A stretch of DNA of 64,000 nt from Elephas maximus indicus (lineage: Eukaryota > Chordata > Mammalia > Proboscidea > Elephantidae), in assembly GCF_024166365.1 (NCBI RefSeq), contig NC_064830.1:89768968-89832967 (forward strand). Reading direction: 5' to 3'. The translations under genes and the position numbers were made by a program. Below the pieces are notes generated by a model, which saw only the letters and a program-made list of their open reading frames with translations, was not told where the DNA came from and ran no database searches. This document shows positions 51,228 to 64,000 of this stretch, piece after piece; the stretch's first letter is position 1, and each line of letters opens with the position of its first letter.

Positions 51228-52120
51228 AATTGACACAAGGCTGATCCCCAAAGTGCTGAGACAATTCAGGTCCCTGCTTTCCCACTTCCCCATCTCTGGC
51301 ACCAGTCACCCACATGGCATTTTCTTTCTACCCTAACCACCCAGAGTGAGAGGAGACCTCACACCCGGTATCCTGAGCTAGGTCAGAACATCCCTGGCCA
51401 CCTGAGGCCACATCATCAGGGAACAACAGTCAAAGGCTCAATAGTCTGCACAACTCCTTGTACTTCAGACCAGCTGGCCTCTCTCTCTCTCTGTATCTCT
51501 CTGTAGTCCCCTGGGACTGGGTCACAAGCTAGAAGGATTCTGTCCTTCTTCATTGTTGCCCATGCAACCTTTATCACCAGCCACCCAGAGCTGCATCTAC
51601 AGAAATAAACTCTGTACTGCCAGCGCCTGCTGGCTCATTGGCCCTGTGGGTTCTGTAATTTGCTAGAATGACTCACAAAACTCATGGGAACTATTACGTC
51701 TACTTACAGTTACCCCTTTATTATAACCAGAAAGGATACAGGCATAAAGACACATCAGACAAGGTCCAGGAGAGATCACAGCACCACAAAGCCTCCATTG
51801 TCCCAAGAGAAGTGAGGCTTCCATTGTCCCCCGGATGTACTGCACCCTCTCCTGTGCACAGATGTTTTCAGCAATCTATGAGGCCTCAAAAGAAAGCACT
51901 CGAAGGTCCCAGGTCCCCAAGTCATTGGGACGTCAATGAATATGCATGATTTGGGCCTTAATACATAGTTATGATTGATCCAATCAATGAATATGCATGA
52001 TTGCATCAGGCCTCCCTCCCTTCCTGAAATTAATTAGACAAGTGTGGGGCCTGTGTAGCCCCTACTTGCCCGACTCTTTTGGAAAACAAGTGTCTTGATT
52101 GTTCGGGTTATTTTCAGAAA
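51228..52120 (-). mobile_element. Candidate second LTR-type repeat
   Basis: Contains TTTATT at 51717-51722 (AATAAA on -) in 'acagttacccctttattataacc', followed by 'aaggatacaggcataaagac'. Its organisation resembles an antisense LTR, but the ends are not clear and no internal sequence is attached. Confidence 0.4.
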
Positions 52121-52404
52121 CCATTGTTAAAGCGTCAAATCAAGTTCTTTGTCTTATAGTGGGCATCTGGCTGTATTGAAACTGCTGTGATGCTAGCAAC
52201 TAAAGCCCCATGTCACCTCATCTCCAGGCCCAGCATACTTAACGTAATAAATTATTGTGAACAATGTAAGTAATTTTCCCTGCACATGTTATGCTGTGAT
52301 TATATTTCCTTTCTTATACAACTTTTTGCTTCTAAGTTTCTACTTGTTATTTGCTCCTTGAATGTCTAGTTTTTCTGACTCCTTAAGTTGTTCCAAGTTA
52401 CCAA

Positions 52405-52965
52405 AGTGGCTTGGTCACCTAGTGCTGCTGTAACAGAAATACCACAAGTGGATGGCTTTAACAAAGGGAAGTTTATTCTCTCACAGTCCAGTGGGCTAGA
52501 AGTCTGAATTCAGGGCACTGGCTCCAGGGAAAGGCTTTCTTTCTCTGTTGGCTCTGGCGGAAGGTCCTTGTGATGCATCAGTCTTCCCTTGGTCTGGGTG
52601 CATCTCATCACAGAAACTTCAGGTCCAAAGGACACGCTTTGCTCCTCTTACTGCTTTCTTGGTGGTATGTGGTCCCCCCACCCCTGCTTGCTTCTCTTTC
52701 CTTTTCTCTCTTGTAAGATAAAAGGTGGTGCAGGCCACACCCCAGGGAAAAACTTCCTTTACATTGGATTATATGTGGCCTTGGATGTGACATTGGATGT
52801 GACCTGAGCAAGGATGTTATATCCTACCCTAATCCTCTTTAACCACAAGCAGTGATTATGATTTATAACACATAGGAAAATCACAAAATGGAGGACAACC
52901 ACACATGGCCTAACCAAGTTGACACATATTTTGGGGGGACACAATTCAAACCATTACACAAAGAC
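52405..52965. repeat. Ancient LTR/MaLR-like repeat
   Basis: The ends 'gtcacctagtgctgctgtaacag' and 'gggggacacaattcaaacc', with the middle 'tttattctctcacagtccag', match a common mammalian repeat text of the MLT type. The family call is uncertain. No gene was seen from 52965 to 53505. Confidence 0.45.
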
Positions 52966-53504
52966 AACATAAAATCTCCAGTGTCCATTTTTATCCTGGT
53001 ATACCTCTCTCCCTGAGTCCTCAGTTTGCTCTCTTCAAACTGGACTGGGTCTCAGCTGTCATCCAGGGTCTTCTGCTTCTGCTCTCTTAGATTATATGCT
53101 CTGCTTTCTAGATTTCACATCTTCCTCTTTATTTTTCAGTCTGAGATGGACCATTTTAATGGTTTGTGACATTGGGCTGTAAGTACCAGATGCTCTCATT
53201 CCCACATTTGGAACCAGGCAGAATGCCAGAACAGGCTTTCCTGCCTGCCCAGGGTACACACAGAGCCTCTCCTTTTTGCTCAGAAATCTTCATTGCTGAT
53301 CAAGCTAGCGCCTTTCCAGTCAAAATTTCTTTATATTTTCTCACCCTACCCTTGCTGTTTTTCATCTGGAATACTTTCCAGCTTTTGGTGTATATACCAT
53401 TAGAAGTGAATCTCCTTTTAAACAGAATCAACTTTAACTAAAGACAAATTATAAAGAATATCACCTGGACCCCAAAACTATGTTTATTCAGGTACTATGT
53501 TGTT

Positions 53505-53710
53505 AACAAAGGAGACCGGGTGAGGCAGTGGTTAAGCACCTGGCTACTAACCAAAAGGTCAGCAGTTCAAACCCACCAGCCACTTCATGAGAGAAGGATG
53601 TGGCAGTCTGCTTCTGTAAAGATTTACAGCCTTGGAAACTCTATGGAGGAGTTCTGCTCTGTCCTGTAGGGTCGCTGAGTCAGAATCCACTCAGCAGCAT
53701 CTCTGCTGAG
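53505..53710 (+). mobile_element. AfroSINE
   Basis: 'aggcagtggttaagcacctggctactaaccaaaagg', 'aggatgtggcagtctgcttctg' and 'gtcgctgagtcagaatcc' identify a sense copy with the longer middle segment. Confidence 0.8.
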
Positions 53711-53825
53711 GCACTAAGGTGAGAAGATTTAAGAAGATTGAGCTAAGTGATACACTTGACAGTTAACTAATCAGATTGAAACAAACTTTCAAGACAGACC
53801 AAAACTTTGTTTCATCATAAGTGAC

Positions 53826-54660
53826 TGTGGTGCAGTGAATTACTTAATATGGCCCTTATAACCATAGTCTTTGTGACTCCCACACAGTTATGGGGAGGGA
53901 CCATGCAGATAAGGTGTATGGAACCCTGATGAGGTGTGGTGGTTAGTGTTGTCTGTCGGCTTGGCTAGGCCATGATTCCCAGTATTGTCTGGCTGTCCTC
54001 CATTTTGTGATCTGATGTAATTATCTTAATTATTCTCCATTTAATATGTTATAAATCCCAACTTCTATATGTTAATGAGGCAGAACTAATGTGGAGTGTA
54101 TTTGGAGTCATAGCCGTGCAGGAGGGCTCAAATCCCACCCTTACGCAAAGTCATGCCCTTCCTGGGGTGTGGCCTGCATCCAATATATATATGTGGGTAC
54201 TCTGGCAGGGCTCACTGTCTCTCTGCTTCTGGATCCTACATCTGTCTGACTTCCACTTCTTGGGACTTGAGCTAGCAGCCTACTGTCTGACCTGCGGATT
54301 CTGGGATTCACCAGCTTTCACAGCTCCGTGGGCCAGCACCCTGTCATCTGGCCTGTCGATTTGGGTTTGTCGGCCCCTGCAGCCACACGAGTCAGGAAAC
54401 GCCTATGTCTGAATCACAGATTTGGGACTTGGCAGCCTCCATAACCACGTGAGCCATTTCCTTGATTTGGTTTGTGAGCTGTGAGATGTTGCAGCGAATC
54501 ATGGAACTCAAAGGAGAGTACTGCGTGGAGGCGGGGGATAGCTGATGTTAGAGATGATGAAGTGGGACAGCAATTTGGAAGAGTCGTACATTCGGGACAT
54601 CTTTAACCTCCACCTCATAGGAACCAGCGTTGTGCTGATCCTTATAAAAGAAATTATTCA
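53826..54660 (+). mobile_element. Solo LTR (copy F) interrupted by another LTR-like element
   Basis: It starts TGTGGTGCAGTGAATTACTT like copy C and stays homologous to about 53935 (ataaggtgtatggaaccctgatgagg). It then changes to an unrelated ERVL-LTR-like segment (tggttagtgttgtctgtcgg to about 54520). It resumes with LTR-end text (gatagctgatgttagagatgatgaag ... ccagcgttgtgctgatcc) shared with the 55.0 kb copy. Confidence 0.55.
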
Positions 54661-55045
54661 TTTACTGGCTGATGTCCAGTGTTATTTTTCCTGCCCTCAT
54701 ACAAATAAGATGCTCTTGCTTTCAAATTGTTTCATTGACCATCAAGTTGTAAATGTTCAAGAATCTTTATTCAGATAATTATGAAAAGTCATAAAACCTA
54801 GAGAAGTATAATCCATAAACTTTACTTATCAAAAACAGTGCATCTGAACTTTAAATGAGAGCTGAAGTTTCTTGCACAAAGCTCAGCTTTATGCTGGATG
54901 TTTAGGGATGAAGTATAATGATGTCTACAACTTACTTTAAAATGCATTTAAAAAATAAAATGGATAAATGGATGGGTAGAGGGATAAACATGTGATAAAG
55001 AGAATAGAGCAAAATGTTAATTGTAGAATCTAGGTGATGAGTATA

Positions 55046-56490
55046 TGAGCGCAGCACAATGGGTTTCTCTTATATATGGCTTTTCTGGCCCTGGATTTGT
55101 AATTCTGCCAAAAAGTGATTGGTTGGGCTACAGTCTGCCCTGTGATTAGTTTATTTTACACACCTTGCAGGGATTGGTCAATTTGCTATTCAAATTTGTT
55201 GTTGTTGTTAGGCATCATCGAGTCAGTTCCAACTCATAGCAGTCTTATGTACAACAGCACAAAACACTGCCTGGTCCTGTGCCATCTGCACAATCCTTGC
55301 TGTGTTTAAGCTCACTGTTGCAGCCACTGTGTCAGTCCATCTTTTTTCCTTCCTCTTTTTTGCTGACCCTCTGCTTTACCAAGCATGATATCCTTCTCCA
55401 GGGGCTAGTCCCTCCTGATAACATGTCCAAAGTATGTAAGACAAAGTCTTATCAACCTTCCTTCTAAGGAGCATTCTGGCTGTATTTCTTCCAAGACAGA
55501 TTTGTTCATTCCTCTGGCAGTCCACGGTATATTCAGTATTCTTTGCCAACACCATAATTCAAATGCATCAGTTTTTCTTCTATCTTCCTATTCAAATAGT
55601 GGCTTGAAAGTCCACCCAATATGATTGAGTGATTTTTCGTCCACCAAGGGGATTGGTTGGTTCGTGGTCCTGCTGTGAGAGGGCCATGCCTTGAAATTGA
55701 CAAGGAGTTGGCTTATTTAAGCGGCCAACCCCAAAGAAGATTTTTAAAGGAGAGACAGAGAATAGGTGAGGAGGGAACCTCAAGACCAAGAAGAGCCTGG
55801 AGCTGAGTGGTTTGGATGCAGGGTTCCTGTGAGGAAAACCTCTTGAAAGTGCTGTAATATGAGTTAAAGGCTGTGACACTGAAGATGTTGAGCTGCCCAG
55901 AAGGGCTCAGCAGCAGAGCCCAGAAGGGGACTTGGTAGCAGGAAGCCAGTGGCAGAGAGCTGGTAGCAGAGCTGGTGGTGATGGCAGAAAGATGTTGCTA
56001 GGAAAGCAGTGAAGAGAACTGAGCAAGCTGTTACACTGGCCATGAGTTGGGCCAGTTGGCAGCAGGACGGCCAGTGGTGGGGAGGCTGAAGACAGAGAGG
56101 TGTGCATAGCCAAGAGGGGTGTGCATGGCTGAGAAGGGTCTGCTAGCATGGCAGAGAGTAGCTGAGAGAGCTGTCCTGATTAGAAGTTGTCCTGACTGAG
56201 GAAATTAATCCTGTCCTGAGTTTTATCCTGTTACTTCCAAGTTGATCCTGATCCTGAGTTGTGGCCTATTACTTCACTAATAAACCACCTAACTGTGATT
56301 ATGGTCTGTGAGTTTTGTGTGGCCATAGCAATGAATTACTGAACCCAGCAGTGAAGTCAAAAGGGCCGTGGGGGAATGGCTGGTGTCAGAAATGATGAAA
56401 AAGTTGGAGGGTGGAGGTATGTCTGACCTCTGCCTCATTGGAACTAGCTTTGTGCTGATCCTGATTCTAACCTCTCAGGACTTTAAGCGA
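55046..56490 (+). mobile_element. Solo LTR (copy E) carrying an RTE insertion
   Basis: Begins TGAGCGCAGCACAATGGGTTT, homologous to copy D (gggtttctcttatatatggc...). It has AATAAA at 56279-56284 followed by 'ccacctaactgtg' and ends 'tttgtgctgatcctgattct'. An RTE fragment at 55196-55587 splits it. Confidence 0.7.
55196..55587 (-). mobile_element. RTE LINE 3' fragment with target-site duplication
   Basis: GTT-repeat start, then 'ggcatcatcgagtcagttcc', 'ctggtcctgtgccatctgc' and 'gcatgatatccttctcc'. It is flanked by CTATTCAAAT at 55186-55195 and 55588-55597. Confidence 0.88.
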
Positions 56491-56589
56491 TTCCTGGAGC
56501 TAGATTTCAATGGGTGTTCAGTGTAACAGTCTGCCAACCCGTTTGAATGTTTGAAAATTTTTCTGATAAAATGTTGGGGAGAAAAAAGC

Positions 56590-56735
56590 TCATCTATTTT
56601 TTCTTCAAACTATAAAAAGACATGCTAGGTGCATTTATACCAATCACATTTTATCTCAGACAACTCTGTGAAGCTGGCATTAGCCCCATTCTGCCAATGA
56701 GGCAATTGAGGATTAGAAATATTGAATGATATGTT
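56590..56735 (-). repeat. MIR fragment
   Basis: 'gacaactctgtgaagctggc', 'ccattctgccaatgaggcaattgagg'. The remaining stretch 56735-57665 shows no gene. Confidence 0.55.
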
Positions 56736-57669
56736 TAAGTGGGGATTGAGCTCAGCCTGGAACCTGAGTCCCCCAACTCAGTAGAGGCTACATGGTCAAG
56801 TAGAAATAACACTCAGTTCCCATTAATGATAATATTTGGAACCCATGGGATCAAAGATGCAGTCTTTTGTTCAAAGAGATATTTGAGGCTCCCAGAACCA
56901 TTCCTAGCAAGGAGTAGGTATCCAAACTTAGGACATGTTTACTCCCACTCACCTCCTTGTTTATTCCCTCAATCCTTTTTCAGTTCAAAAGTAGGGCAAC
57001 CGAATCTAAATGGGTCAGAAAGATCTCTCTTAATTGTTGACATGTACAAGCATTACGGTAAAGATTAGACTGGAGACTATGCCTTGATTTCAACTCTAAT
57101 CAAAAGTAATTTACTCCTTTAAAAGAAAAAAAAGTCACCAGCATTACACTTCCAGCTGCTGTGGCCTGAAATACTGATTTTATTCAAAAGATGTAAAATC
57201 CAGGGAACATGAAAACATTGAAGAGAAAAAATTGCAGTCACTAATCCATACTGAGGAGATGGGCTAACCCTGAAGTTTTTTAGGTTTGACACTTTTGGGG
57301 CGGGGGAGTTCCCCACCTGAAGCCACCGTCCTCGAGCCAAACAATAGCTTGATAATACCAAATGTGTTTCCTTGTCTACTGCCTTATTTTGTTTCACCTG
57401 TACTGGCTAAAAGGGAACATCCTGGGATGAGTTTTCCGTAGTAGGGACAGAGTCAAAGTGTGCCCTCTATTCTGGGACACCCAAAGTGGGTGTGGGCTCC
57501 TTTAATAGCCATTTTCATCTGGGTGACCTCACCACTGAGAAGCAGGAGATACAGACCAGAAGACAGAGCTCTCTAAGGGAAAGATCAATCCAGAAAGAAA
57601 AGTGCTATTTAGGTACAAGTTAGGTGAATGGCTTGTGGTGAAGTAACTCCAAGTGGAACTTAAAATAAG

Positions 57670-58075
57670 AGGCTGTTATGGATTGAATTATGTCCTCTCC
57701 AAAATATGCACTGAAATTCTAGCCCTTATACCTGTAGATATAATGTAATCTAATGTAATCACCTGCCATAATGCAATCTAATGTACTGTAATCAATCAGT
57801 TGAGATCATAATATAGGGTGGATCCTAAACCTAATAACTTCTGATTTATATAAAGAGTAGCACAGACACAGAAACATGCAGATGGGCAGGAGAAGAGAGA
57901 TGCCATATGAGGATTGCCAAGGAACCAAGGAACTTTTAGGACTACCTTCTGAGACCCTGATTTGGACTTTTAGCGTCCGGAACTATGAAAAAAGAAATTT
58001 CTGTTCTTTAAAGCCACCCACTTGTGGTATGTGTTCCAGCAGCACTAGGAAACCAAAACCAGGGCTCTGTGCGCC
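57670..58075 (+). mobile_element. MLT1-like MaLR LTR
   Basis: 'gttatggattgaattatgtcc', 'ggaactatgaaaaaagaaatttctgttctttaaagccaccc' and 'cagcactaggaaacc' are the characteristic start and end of MLT1-type LTRs. Confidence 0.65.
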
Positions 58076-58284
58076 TTAGAAAATGGGTCCAGGTCTCAGA
58101 AGCCTTTCAGATTCCCAGTTCCTTCTTCCCATGGACCTTCTCTGTGCCCCCTTACCTCTGCTTGTTTCCTAACATAGAGCTTTGTTTTCCTTAAATGCCC
58201 ACTTCCTTTCCTCGTCCCCCCAGTAAGCATAAGCCTTGCCTCTTCTTTCTCGGAGAAAACTCTGATCATGTCATGTGAGCTCCA

Positions 58285-61080
<2,796 letters not shown>

Positions 61081-61263
61081 TTACAGATGCGGCAGTTGAG
61101 GTACAGAAAGGTCAAGGCGGCAGTCATCTCTGGCTCCCAGGTAAGTGTTTAGTGATAACGCCCTGCATAAAGTAAATTCTTAATAAATATGAGCTTATAA
61201 TTATTATCGTAATTGTTATCATCTTGTACCCTGTTTCGATCAGAAAAGCTGTGTTCAGATTCC

Positions 61264-61475
61264 CACCAAACCAAACCTACTGCCGTTGAGTCAATTCTGA
61301 TTCATAGTCACCCTACAGGACAAAGTAGAACTGCCCCATAGGGTTTCCAAGGCTGTAAATCTTCACAGAAGCAGACGGCCACATCCTTCTCCCTGCGGCG
61401 TTGCTGCTGGGTTTCAACCGCCAACCTTTTGGTTAGCAGCGGAGCACTTTAACCACTGTGCCACCAGGCTCCCTG
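61264..61475 (-). mobile_element. AfroSINE
   Basis: 'aaaccaaacctactgccgttgagtc', 'agaactgccccatagggtttcc', 'ttggttagcagcggagcac', 'ccaccagg'. It has the longer middle segment (tcttcacagaagcagacggcc). Confidence 0.85.
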
Positions 61476-61569
61476 TGTTCAGATTACAGCTTATAAATGA
61501 GTAATAAAATTTGAAAATTAGTCTGTTAAGACTGTTTTTCAACTTTTTCCAATTAAGAATTCATAAGGA

Positions 61570-61985
61570 AAGGAGCCCTGGTGACATAAATGGTTAAGCA
61601 CTCAGCTGCTAACCAAAAGGTTGGTGATTCAAATGGCTCCGTGGGAGAAAGGCCTGGTGATCTGCTTCTGTAAAGATTACAGCCAAGAAAACCCAATGGG
61701 GCAGTTCATCTCGGTCACGTGGAATCACTATGAGTCAAAACTGACTTGACGGCACCTAGCAACAGCATTCACAAGGACAGGTCCCTGGCTGACAAAAATG
61801 GTTTGCGCAGGGGTACTAACCAAGAGGTTGGTGGTTCCAACCAGTGGCACTGGGGAAGAAAGACCTGGTGATCTACTTCTGTAAGATTACAGCCACTGAA
61901 AACCCTGTGGAGCATGGTTCTACTCTAAAATACATGGGGGGTCCTCAGTCGCAATGGAATCAGCTTCAGTGGGTTCAGTTTTGGA
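61570..61985 (+). mobile_element. Two AfroSINE-family copies
   Basis: First copy 61570-61770 (gagccctggtgacataaatgg ... cggcacctagcaacagc). Second copy about 61787-61965 (ctggctgacaaaaatgg ... gatctacttctgtaagatt). Both have RTE-like tails. Confidence 0.7.
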
Positions 61986-62099
61986 TTCATAAGGACAGAA
62001 AGAAGAAAGGGCAGAGATATAACAAAGTGAAGCCACTCTGAAGACATAGCTTTAAAATCCATGTGAATTTGTATTCTGTTTCATAATATTATTAAAATT

Positions 62100-62465
62100 T
62101 AAAAGAATATACAATCAAAAGTAAGTTTCTCATGCTGAATGAAATAAACCAGTCATAAAAGGACAAATATTGTATGAGACCACTGTTATAAAAAAACAAG
62201 AAAAGGTTTACGCACAGAAAAAAACATTCTTTGATAGTTACCACGGAAGGGAGGGGGAAGGAGGGTAAATTACTAAATAGATAGAAGACACGTGGTAATT
62301 TTGGTGACGGGAAAGGCGAGACAGTATATGGGGGAAGTCAGCAAAACATGACAAAGGCAAAAGAAGACACCGAAAGGAACACAAGAACAAAGGGCAACTA
62401 CAGCAGTTACTGTAACATAGACAATCGTGCTACAACAGTATTAACTAAAATGTCTTGGAACAAGT
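62100..62465. mobile_element. L1 3'-end fragment
   Basis: 'taaaccagtcataaaaggac', 'attgtatgagaccactgtta' and 'aattttggtgacgggaaaggcgagacag' match the elephant-type L1 end that I recognise by text. Confidence 0.55.
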
Positions 62466-62469
62466 ACAA

Positions 62470-62752
62470 CTAGAATGCTCATTTTAAGCAAGAACGGTGA
62501 GACTGTGTCTCACATACTTTGCACATGTTATCATGAGGGATCAGTCCCTGGAGAAGGACATCATGCTTGGGAAAGTAGAAGGTCAGCGAAAAAGAGGAAG
62601 ACCCTCAATGAGATGGATTGACACAGTGGCTGCAACAATGGGCTCAAGCATAGAAACAGTTGTGAGGATGGCGCAGGACCCGGCAGTGCTCTGTTCTGTA
62701 GTACACAGGGACACTATGAGTTGGAACCAAATCGACAGCACCTAACAACAAC
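62470..62752 (+). mobile_element. RTE LINE 3' end (reverse-transcriptase C-terminus)
   Basis: Encodes [20 protein letters not shown] then RPSMRWIDTVAATMGSSIET and ends at a tail 'atcgacagcacctaacaacaacac'. It is the sense counterpart of 1951-2165 and 55196-55587. It is 5' truncated. Confidence 0.85.
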
Positions 62753-63185
62753 ACTTACGATATGTGAACGTATCTGTATGTGTATTTATATAAAAAATAT
62801 ACTGCAATTAAAAAAACTTATCTTCCTACTGTAGTGCCTTCCTCTCCCCAGAGCCAACCTCTGTTACCAGTTTTCTTTTGTATTTGTTCTGAGGTAATTT
62901 AGGTACATAAAAACACCTATACCTTTTGTTTTTTATTTTCACAAATACTGTAGCAAAAGCACTGCTCACATTTTTTTTTTTCATTTACTGTGTCTTGCAG
63001 ATTGGTCAGCTTTAGCATATATACGTATGCCTTTTTTTTTTTTTTAATGGTTGCATAGTATTGCATTATATGGATGAAACTATTTAGCCAGTTGTCTGGT
63101 ATGGAAAATTAGTTTGTTCCCAGTCTTACTATAATAAACAGTGCATATTCTTAGAAATACTTACTTGAACACATATATGAGCCAA

Positions 63186-63350
63186 TCTGGAGCTTTGGTG
63201 GCATAGTGGCTAAGAGTTCAAGTGCTAACCAAAAGGCAGCAGTTCAAATCCACCAGCCACTCTTTGGAAACCCTATGGGGCAGTTCTACTCTGTCCTGTA
63301 TGGTCGCGATGAGTCAGAAGCGACTCGACAGCACCTAACAACAACAGTGA
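63186..63350 (+). mobile_element. AfroSINE with RTE-like tail
   Basis: Head 'ctttggtggcatagtggctaagagttc', centre 'ggggcagttctactctgtcc', tail 'gcgactcgacagcacctaacaacaacag'. The tail is nearly the same as the end of the RTE copy at 62752. Confidence 0.92.
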
Positions 63351-63554
63351 GCCAGTCTATAAATTCTAGAAGTGGAATTGGTAATTCAAAGAGAAGACTA
63401 GTGTTTTAAACCAATTACTGATTTAAATTAGGTAACATTTTTCACAAACCCTAAAAAAAGGTTGATATATCCAGAAAATACACTATGTGTTTTTTGTATC
63501 TTCAAGCTGTACCCAATTTTGAGAAGCATGGTCTTCAGGTCTTTCAGTTATTCA

Positions 63555-64000
63555 GATAATGTGGTAGACAGAATAACAGACCCCAAAGGTGTCCTAATCT
63601 CTGAAACCTGTGAATATGTTACCTTACTTTGGTAAAAGAAACTTGGCAGATATGATTAAACTAAGGATACTGAGATACTGAGATAGGAAAACTATTCTGG
63701 ATTATCTGAGTGGATCCAGCATAATCACAAAGGTCATTGTAAGAGGGAGACAGGAAGGTCAGAGTCAGAGAAGATGTGATGACAGAAACAGCGGTAAGAC
63801 AGATAGTATTGCTGAAAGGGGACCACAAGCCAGGGAATGCAGGCAGCCTCTAGAGGCTGGATGAGGCAAGGAACAGGTTCTTTCCTAGAGCATCCAGAAA
63901 AACACAGCCCTGCCTACACCTTGATTTTAGTCCTCTGAGATCCATTTTTGAACTCTGACCTACAGAACTGTAAGATAACAGATTTGTCTTATTTTAATCC
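63555..64000 (+). mobile_element. MLT1-like MaLR LTR (runs off the window)
   Basis: 'ggtgtcctaatctctgaaacctgtgaatatgttacc', 'atcacaaaggtcattgtaagaggg' and 'agaactgtaagataac' are typical of MaLR-type LTR text. Confidence 0.55.

Overview
This is vertebrate nuclear DNA, almost certainly from an elephant or a close afrotherian relative. The coding sequence is split by GT-AG introns, and the window is full of interspersed repeats. The most frequent repeat is a tRNA-derived SINE of the AfroSINE type, present in more than 20 copies in both orientations. It is accompanied by RTE-type LINE tails ending in AAC repeats, the L1 family I associate with elephant, and older mammal-wide MIR, L2, MER5-like and MLT1-like repeats. 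No bacterial, organellar or plasmid feature was seen.

Layout. Positions 1-12.6 kb hold the last eight coding exons and 3'UTR of the integrin alpha-L gene (ITGAL/CD11a) on the + strand, ending in the transmembrane helix, the GFFKR motif and the cytoplasmic tail. A cluster of C2H2 zinc-finger genes follows, with all recognisable functional members on the - strand: ZNF768 (18.1-20.1 kb), ZNF764 (26.9-29.0 kb) and ZNF688 (40.6-42.6 kb). This order matches human 16p11.2. ZNF785, expected next, is present only as a pseudogene (58.3-60.4 kb) with frameshifts, a premature stop and a lost splice donor. Two more relics were found: a decayed + strand zinc-finger array at 22.3-23.3 kb, and a decayed - strand KRAB-zinc-finger gene at 30.1-32.3 kb. 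No intact ZNF747 was seen between ZNF768 and ZNF764, where the human gene lies.

The non-coding space is mostly transposon debris. At 43.7-51.0 kb there is a defective endogenous retrovirus on the - strand, with three LTRs, broken pol and no visible gag, and a 1.5 kb L1 inserted in its integrase region. Related solo LTRs lie at 24.4, 53.8 and 55.0 kb. Several nested insertions with readable target-site duplications give relative ages.

How the genes act: ITGAL is a leukocyte adhesion receptor subunit. ZNF764 and ZNF688 are KRAB-type DNA-binding proteins, a class that usually represses transcription through TRIM28. ZNF768 has a Pol II CTD-like heptad array plus ten fingers. The paralogous KRAB genes share CpG-rich promoters with an ATGGCG element and a common C-terminal tail. 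I found no sign of a wholly new biological system. The best leads are the pseudogenised or missing cluster members, the shared C-terminal tail, the KRAB-A exon similarity suggesting gene conversion, and the nested repeats.
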